Origin: CAZDRX01 sp964508225
GTDB lineage: Bacteria > Patescibacteriota > Gracilibacteria > Peribacterales > Peribacteraceae
NCBI GenBank assembly: GCA_964508225.1
Contig: CAZDRX010000008.1
Location: 1-64,000 of the forward strand
Reading direction: 5' to 3'
DNA: 64,000 nt
Shown here: piece after piece, positions 59,369-64,000 of the stretch
Layout of the letters: every line of letters begins with the position of its first letter
Position numbering within the stretch: position 1 is the first letter of the stretch
Notes under the pieces: generated by a model
What the model was told of the DNA's origin: nothing
What the model saw: only the letters and a program-made list of their open reading frames with translations
Databases searched by the model: none
Program-made: the position numbers and the translations under genes

Positions 59369-60799
59369 TCAGAAACGGATCGATGCGAGTGGCACGAGTG
59401 CCGCCACATGCGCCACGAGCATGATGAGTTCGAGGAGTGCCCATGTGAGGTACCCTGCGATGAGCCCGAGCGGCATCCACAGGAACCCGAGGAGGGTGGC
59501 GACCGTTCCGAGCAGCATCGAAAGCGGGATGAGCGGTGCTACGAGGACATTGCTGACAGGTGCAATGAGGGAGAACTGCCGGAACAGCAGGATGGAGAGC
59601 GGGATGGTGGCGATCTGTGCGGCGACGGTCGCCGTGAGAGACTCGCGGATCGCGAGTGTTTCGGGAACGGCACGGAACCATCTCTTCAGCGGGGTCGAAA
59701 GTTCTGCGAGACCGATGACGGCGAGGAAGCTCAGCTGGAAGCTCGCGTCGTACCAAAGCATGAGGGGATTGCCTGCCGTCATGAGGAAGCCCGTCCACAG
59801 AATTGACAGGCGTGTTGTCGTCACGCGGCCTGTGCCGATGGCGAGCAGACCCAGCAGACCCATGATCGTGGCACGGACGACGGGCGCTCCGGCACCCACG
59901 AACACACAGAAGAGCACCGCAGCGCCCGCGAGCGGGAGCAGGCGGCGCTTCAATGGAATCCAGAAGAGCAGACCGCCGAGGATCGTGAGGACGATCGTCA
60001 CGTTGAAGCCAGACACTGCGATGATGTGCGTGAGGCCCGCGGTGCGGAAATCGTCCGTCAGGTGAGCAGGGAGTCCGCGCCGCGTTCCGGTGAGCAGTCC
60101 GGCGAGGAGAGACGCGTGCGGTTCGGGCAGGATGAGCCCGATCTCGTTTTCCACCGTCGTGCGCAGATCCGTGAGGAGCCGCAGCGCCTTCCATGTCCGT
60201 GCGGAGGACGGGGGAGGGTGTCCTGCATCCGCTTTCGTGATCTGTCCGCGTGTCATGAGTGCGCGGATGCCGGAGAGTTCGAGGTAGTGCGGGTAATCGA
60301 AGTCCTCGATCACCTCAGGTCGCGTGAGCTTCCCTTCGATCCGTACTTCATCGCCGTACTCCAGCGGCGGCCAGAGACCGTAGGCGTTGAAGAGGACGCG
60401 CCCCTGCGCCGTGTGTGTCCCTGCCTCATCCGTCACCTCGTCCACGGCGACGGTGAGCTTCGTGAGAGTCGGGCGCACGTCTGCGGGTTCTGCAATCCAT
60501 CCATGGAGTGTCACGCTCTTCCCGAGAGCGAAACTCTCGATGTCCTCCGGCTGTGTGACATGCACGGCAGATGCCGCACTCGTGCAGGCGAGGAGCACTC
60601 CGAGCGTGACCGAGGCACCAGTCGCACAGAGTGTTGTTCTTTTTTGAAACACAAAGGACAGGGCGACGAACGCACCGGTGACAGCAGCAAGAATGATGGT
60701 GACGACGGGCGGGAGTATCAGCGGTTGCCAGAAGCGCAGGCAAAGCAGAGCTCCAAAAAACGTGATCAGGAAGCCATAACTCACGCGTGATGACTTCAT
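59369..60799 (-). CDS. comEC: ComEC/Rec2 DNA-uptake channel lacking the beta-lactamase domain
   Basis: A 476-residue membrane protein. An N-terminal DUF4131-like OB region (SVTLHGWIAEPADVRPTL, YGDEVRIEGKLTRPEVIE) is followed by the competence domain: LLAGLLTGTRRGLPAHLTDDF, AGLTHIIAVSGFNVTIV and GAGAPVVRATIMGLLGLLA, with roughly ten TMs. It ends without the metallo-beta-lactamase domain of Bacillus ComEC. The channel carries single-stranded DNA inward during transformation. The ATG overlaps the rsmA stop as ATGA. Confidence 0.9.
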   Translation of the reverse strand: MKSSRVSYGFLITFFGALLCLRFWQPLILPPVVTIILAAVTGAFVALSFVFQKRTTLCATGASVTLGVLLACTSAASAVHVTQPEDIESFALGKSVTLHGWIAEPADVRPTLTKLTVAVDEVTDEAGTHTAQGRVLFNAYGLWPPLEYGDEVRIEGKLTRPEVIEDFDYPHYLELSGIRALMTRGQITKADAGHPPPSSARTWKALRLLTDLRTTVENEIGLILPEPHASLLAGLLTGTRRGLPAHLTDDFRTAGLTHIIAVSGFNVTIVLTILGGLLFWIPLKRRLLPLAGAAVLFCVFVGAGAPVVRATIMGLLGLLAIGTGRVTTTRLSILWTGFLMTAGNPLMLWYDASFQLSFLAVIGLAELSTPLKRWFRAVPETLAIRESLTATVAAQIATIPLSILLFRQFSLIAPVSNVLVAPLIPLSMLLGTVATLLGFLWMPLGLIAGYLTWALLELIMLVAHVAALVPLASIRF

Positions 60800-61602
60800 G
60801 CGCGCGTCGATCTGATCGCTGCCTCCAGTGCGATCCACTCGTCGGTCGTGAGCGTCTGCGGTCGGCGGTCGGGGCTGATCTTCGTCTTCTCCATCGCGGC
60901 TTCGCCCCCTTCCAGACTGCCGATCGTGTTGCGGAGCATCTTGCGGCGCTGGTGCATCGCATGCTTCGCGAGCTTGAGGATCCGCTGTGTGGTGTCCGGA
61001 TCTGTCTTCGGTTCCTTGAAGCACTGGATGTGGAGCACCGCCGAATCTACCTTCGGTGCGGGGATGAATGCCGTCGGGGGAACGAGCCACGTCAGCTCCG
61101 CCTTGCCGAAGAGTGCGACGAGGACCGTCAGGATACTGTCGGAGCCGCTGCTCACGATATTCTCGGCGACTTCCCGCTGGATGAGGAGTGTGATCGAAGT
61201 CGGACGGTCGGCGACCTCCAGAAGCAGGTGGTGCAGCAGGGGCGAGGTGATGTGGTATGGAATGTTCGCCACCACTTTGTACGGCGCGGCGGGGGACTGT
61301 TCCTGCAGCGCGTTGCCGACCGAGATCGTGAGCTTGGAGGTCTCGCCGCAGAAGCTGCGGATGAGGGGCGGGAAGCGTGCGTCAATCTCCACGGCCGTCA
61401 CGTGCCCCGCGCGCTTGAGCAGCTCACGCGTGAGGATGCCGATGCCGGGACCGATCTCGAGGACAGAATCTTTCGGGCTCAGTTCGGCCGCAGCCACGAT
61501 CTCATCGAGCGTGCCTTCGTCGACGAGGAAGTGCTGCCCTGCGTCGGTGTCGAGCCGGAGATGGTTTTTCCTCAGAAAGCCGAGGATCTCTTCTTTGAGC
61601 AT
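60796..61602 (-). CDS. rsmA: 16S rRNA dimethyladenosine transferase
   Basis: RsmA/KsgA dimethylates two adjacent adenines in helix 45 of 16S rRNA (268 residues). GQHFLVDEGTLDEIVAAA, VLEIGPGIGILTRELL, VTAVEIDARF and the catalytic VVANIPYHITSPLLHHLL are visible, with VPPTAFIPAPKVDSAVL following. Starts at 61602 or at 61644 are possible. The stop overlaps comEC. Confidence 0.94.
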   Translation of the reverse strand: MLKEEILGFLRKNHLRLDTDAGQHFLVDEGTLDEIVAAAELSPKDSVLEIGPGIGILTRELLKRAGHVTAVEIDARFPPLIRSFCGETSKLTISVGNALQEQSPAAPYKVVANIPYHITSPLLHHLLLEVADRPTSITLLIQREVAENIVSSGSDSILTVLVALFGKAELTWLVPPTAFIPAPKVDSAVLHIQCFKEPKTDPDTTQRILKLAKHAMHQRRKMLRNTIGSLEGGEAAMEKTKISPDRRPQTLTTDEWIALEAAIRSTRA

Positions 61603-61722
61603 CGGAGGAGAGAGTACGCGGGTTCTGTCTTTCCTTAAAGCCATTCGTTCGCGATCGATCCGCGCAGATTCCGGTTGACCGCTCCGTGCAATAACAGCCA
61701 CGGAAGGACTATACTTTTCCCC

Positions 61723-63021
61723 ATGAGATTCCTCGGTCCCCTGATCGTCATCGGCGCTATCCTCGCATCGCAGGTCGTCCTCGCGGCTCCCTCTGAGGTC
61801 TGGCAGGGCAAAATCTGCGCCTCGCATGGGCTTCAGCGCCGCGCCGAACGTACGCTGAAGGCACGCCGCACGCCGATGTGCGACCCCGACGCACGCACAG
61901 CGAACGTGCCATCCACGCAGACAGTGATCCCCGGTTCCCGCGTGGGTGTGCCGTGCCCTTCGCAGGCCACGCTCAGGAGTGCGCTCCGGATGATCGAGAT
62001 CCGCCGTCCGTTCGCGTGCGACCCGAAGGCCACGTCCTTCTCCACCCAGCCATCGTCTTCCGCTTCTTCCTCCAGTGTCAGCGCCGCTCCAGCGGCTGAT
62101 CAGGGTGACACGACGATCCGTTCGCAGTTCCTCCTTCTCGGCGAGACCGGCCCCGTGCTCGGTGCCGCCAAGATCTTCATCGAAGAGGAACCCATCGACC
62201 TCATCGCCGTCTCCGTGAACATCACGGCGGAAGTCCCGAGTGTGCAGTCGCTCCTCGTGTATGACGATGACAAGCGGTACCTCGGGCGTGCCACCCTCAA
62301 TACGGCATCGTCCACGAACCGCAATTACCGCCTCACACTCGCTCCGGGGACATTCCAGATCGGCAAGCGTGAGGAGCGCAAAGTCTACGTCCGTGCGCAG
62401 CTCTCGCCGTTCATCTCGGGCGGTCAGGCAGGTCACACGGTGCAGATTTCCAATGTCGTCGTGGAAGGAAACGGCGTCTGGAGCAGCCGCAAGTACACGA
62501 AGCCGACGTCGAGCACCGAGTCGTTCCCTGCATTCGTCACGGCCCGTTCCACGATCACGAGGGTGAAGAACACACTCGATCCGTCGGGTGCGCTCGTGAC
62601 GGGATCGAACCAGCTCCTCGCTTCGTTCGTCTTTGAGGGCAGGAAGAGTGATCCGTCCGCGCACATCGATCTCACAGATCTCACGTTCCAGATCGGACAG
62701 ACAGGAAACATCACGCTCCAGAACGTGAGACTCAGGACACAGGGTCTCTCCGATGGTCATGGATGTACGGTCACCAGCTTTCTCGTGACCTGCAGCGCGA
62801 TCCCGGACATCCTCGGTTCACTTACGGATGCCCCTCGGACGATTCAGCTCTACGGCGATATCATCCCCTCGGGCGATCTCCACGCGAGTCTGCAGCTGAC
62901 CCTCAATGAAACAGGCGATCCGGGCAGTGCGGGCTCAGTCACGTGGAGTGACGGCTCGACAAGCTATAGCTGGGTGAGTGTCGATGGCCCCGTCGCGTCC
63001 GGAACGAACTGGAAGTACTAG
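61723..63021 (+). CDS. Secreted beta-rich protein of unknown function
   Basis: A 432-residue exported protein. Signal peptide RFLGPLIVIGAILASQVVLA is followed by a cysteine-bearing segment (GKICASHGLQRRAERTLKAR; GVPCPSQATL). After a Ser-rich linker the remainder is beta-sandwich-like (AVSVNITAEVPSVQSLLVYD, HIDLTDLTFQIGQTGNITLQ, TIQLYGDIIPSGDLHASLQL). TATACT (61710-61715) lies seven bases before the ATG. The repeat pattern suggests two related beta domains; no family recognised. Confidence 0.72.
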   Translation: MRFLGPLIVIGAILASQVVLAAPSEVWQGKICASHGLQRRAERTLKARRTPMCDPDARTANVPSTQTVIPGSRVGVPCPSQATLRSALRMIEIRRPFACDPKATSFSTQPSSSASSSSVSAAPAADQGDTTIRSQFLLLGETGPVLGAAKIFIEEEPIDLIAVSVNITAEVPSVQSLLVYDDDKRYLGRATLNTASSTNRNYRLTLAPGTFQIGKREERKVYVRAQLSPFISGGQAGHTVQISNVVVEGNGVWSSRKYTKPTSSTESFPAFVTARSTITRVKNTLDPSGALVTGSNQLLASFVFEGRKSDPSAHIDLTDLTFQIGQTGNITLQNVRLRTQGLSDGHGCTVTSFLVTCSAIPDILGSLTDAPRTIQLYGDIIPSGDLHASLQLTLNETGDPGSAGSVTWSDGSTSYSWVSVDGPVASGTNWKY

Positions 63022-64000
63022 AGTTGCTCCACGAGCACCTTGAGCGGTGCGATGCCGAGGGCGAGCTTCTTCGTCTGGCCTGCGTCGAATTGCACTTCCA
63101 CCACGTCACCGCGCCGTGAGAGCACGGTCCCCGTGCCGAGTGTCCGGTGTTCGATGCGCGTGCCGTCTTCGATCGTGTGTTCGGTATCCGACATCCAGTC
63201 CTGATTCGCATCGTCACTCGCACTTTCCTGCGAGAATTCGTTCTGCGGTTTCTTCGAGGGGTTCCACCACGACTTCTGCGGGGCGCTATTCATGAGCCAG
63301 CCGTACTTGCTGCCGATCTCCTCGCTCGCCACTTCGAGCACGGATGTCGGGATGTCGTCGAGGAAGCGGCTGCGGGGATTGCTCTGCGTGTTGCCCCAGA
63401 GCGTGCGGCTCTGTGCGTGCATGAGCGTCAGGAATTCCTTCGCGCGCGTCATGCCGACGTAGAGCAGGCGACGCTCTTCTTCCATCTGGTCGCGGTCGAA
63501 CGTGGCGGAACTGTGGGGGAGGAGTCCTTCCTCACAGCCCACGACCGTGACGCACCGGAACTCGAGACCTTTGCAGAGGTGGAGCGTCATGAGGGTGAGC
63601 GCTTCGCCGCCGTTATCGAGCTTGTCGACTTCGGACACGAGTGCCACTTCCTCGAGGAAGCTCGTGAGTGACTCCTGCGGGGCGAGGCTGTCGTACTTCT
63701 TCGTCACGGAGAGGAGTTCCAGCACGTTCTCCCAGCGTGTCTCACCCTCTTCGGTGTCATCACGGAGCCACTTCTCCATGCCGGACTTGCGGATGATCCA
63801 GTCGGCGACTTCGCTCACGGGTGCCGTCATGCTCAGCTTCTGTGCGTCCTCGATCATCGTCGCGAATGCGCCGATGCGTGCCTTGGCCGTGTCCGCGATG
63901 CCGTCCACCATCTCGATGTGCTTCATGGCCTGCCAGAGCGTGAGAGAGCGCTCGTTGCAGAAGTTCTGCAGCCGCGAGAGCGTCGTGTCACCGATCTTGC
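63018..64000 (-). CDS. pcrA: UvrD/PcrA helicase, C-terminal part
   Basis: Superfamily 1 DNA helicase; about 327 C-terminal residues are visible and the N-terminus lies beyond the window. Motif V is LMTLHLCKGLEFRCVTVVG, motif VI EEERRLLYVGMTRAKEFL, and the C-terminus has the Tudor-like RNA polymerase-binding fold (IEHRTLGTGTVLSRRGDVVE). Such helicases act in repair and transcription-coupled processes. Its stop overlaps the convergent secreted protein stop by four bases. Confidence 0.93.
   Translation of the reverse strand, partial: KIGDTTLSRLQNFCNERSLTLWQAMKHIEMVDGIADTAKARIGAFATMIEDAQKLSMTAPVSEVADWIIRKSGMEKWLRDDTEEGETRWENVLELLSVTKKYDSLAPQESLTSFLEEVALVSEVDKLDNGGEALTLMTLHLCKGLEFRCVTVVGCEEGLLPHSSATFDRDQMEEERRLLYVGMTRAKEFLTLMHAQSRTLWGNTQSNPRSRFLDDIPTSVLEVASEEIGSKYGWLMNSAPQKSWWNPSKKPQNEFSQESASDDANQDWMSDTEHTIEDGTRIEHRTLGTGTVLSRRGDVVEVQFDAGQTKKLALGIAPLKVLVEQL

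Noticed and set aside
1..64000. Prophage or integrase-bearing island
   Set aside because: No integrase, terminase, capsid, portal or transposase genes are visible in the window.

Overview
The window is G+C-rich (by eye in the high fifties percent), densely coding, and holds about 57 protein genes or gene fragments plus two tRNA-Glu genes. TGA is a normal stop: several gene pairs overlap through ATGA. Most start codons lack a Shine-Dalgarno sequence and follow pyrimidine-rich tracts. Good -35/-10 promoters often lie only 6-14 nt before the start codon, so many mRNAs look leaderless or nearly so. With a ComEC lacking its metallo-beta-lactamase domain, scattered cysteine-rich surface proteins and many unknown helical proteins, this suggests a Candidate Phyla Radiation (Patescibacteria) genome, perhaps Peregrinibacteria/Peribacteria. 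That placement is inference; no rRNA gene is present. Three 10-N runs show a scaffolded assembly.

Layout. 1-8076: a divergent polyamine island (aguA, aguB, carboxynorspermidine decarboxylase and dehydrogenase, asd to the left; lysC and a DapDC-fold decarboxylase to the right). 8189-10481: folate genes folE, folK, folB; folK appears to start at ATA. 10500-18308: a SecD with an inserted parvulin domain, a SecD-P1-like lipoprotein, sugar-nucleotide and membrane proteins, and a secreted metallopeptidase-like protein. 18350-22898: three rRNA methyltransferases, a flavodoxin and a dispersed hairpin repeat. 22974-25902: a two-component system whose likely binding boxes (TTAA-N7-TTAA) precede itself and two secreted-protein genes. 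25886-28572: cell-envelope sugar genes. 28655-33075: three tandem cysteine-rich surface proteins with matching promoters and terminators.

33193-40783: tRNA-Glu(CUC), a host-attachment-family protein, a VIT1-type transporter, a five-gene operon of unknown proteins ending in a PD-(D/E)XK nuclease, HPF and L25. 40861-47229: a glycosyltransferase, a UvrC with an internal GNAT domain, pyrG and pyrD. 47262-47402: a complete small transcription unit with an 18-bp palindromic operator, a 10-codon cysteine-containing ORF and a terminator. 47525-50830: a RelA/SpoT homologue fused to an EamA-like multi-pass membrane domain. 52897-57506: a copper operon (csoR, multicopper oxidase, small membrane protein, copA). 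The end carries tRNA-Glu(UUC), a FAM173-like methyltransferase, comEC, rsmA, a secreted protein and the 3' part of a PcrA/UvrD helicase gene.

The strongest candidates for undescribed biology are the RSH-EamA fusion, SecD-parvulin with its lipoprotein partner, UvrC-GNAT, the ten-residue peptide unit, the five-gene nuclease operon, and the aspartate-semialdehyde-dedicated polyamine locus.
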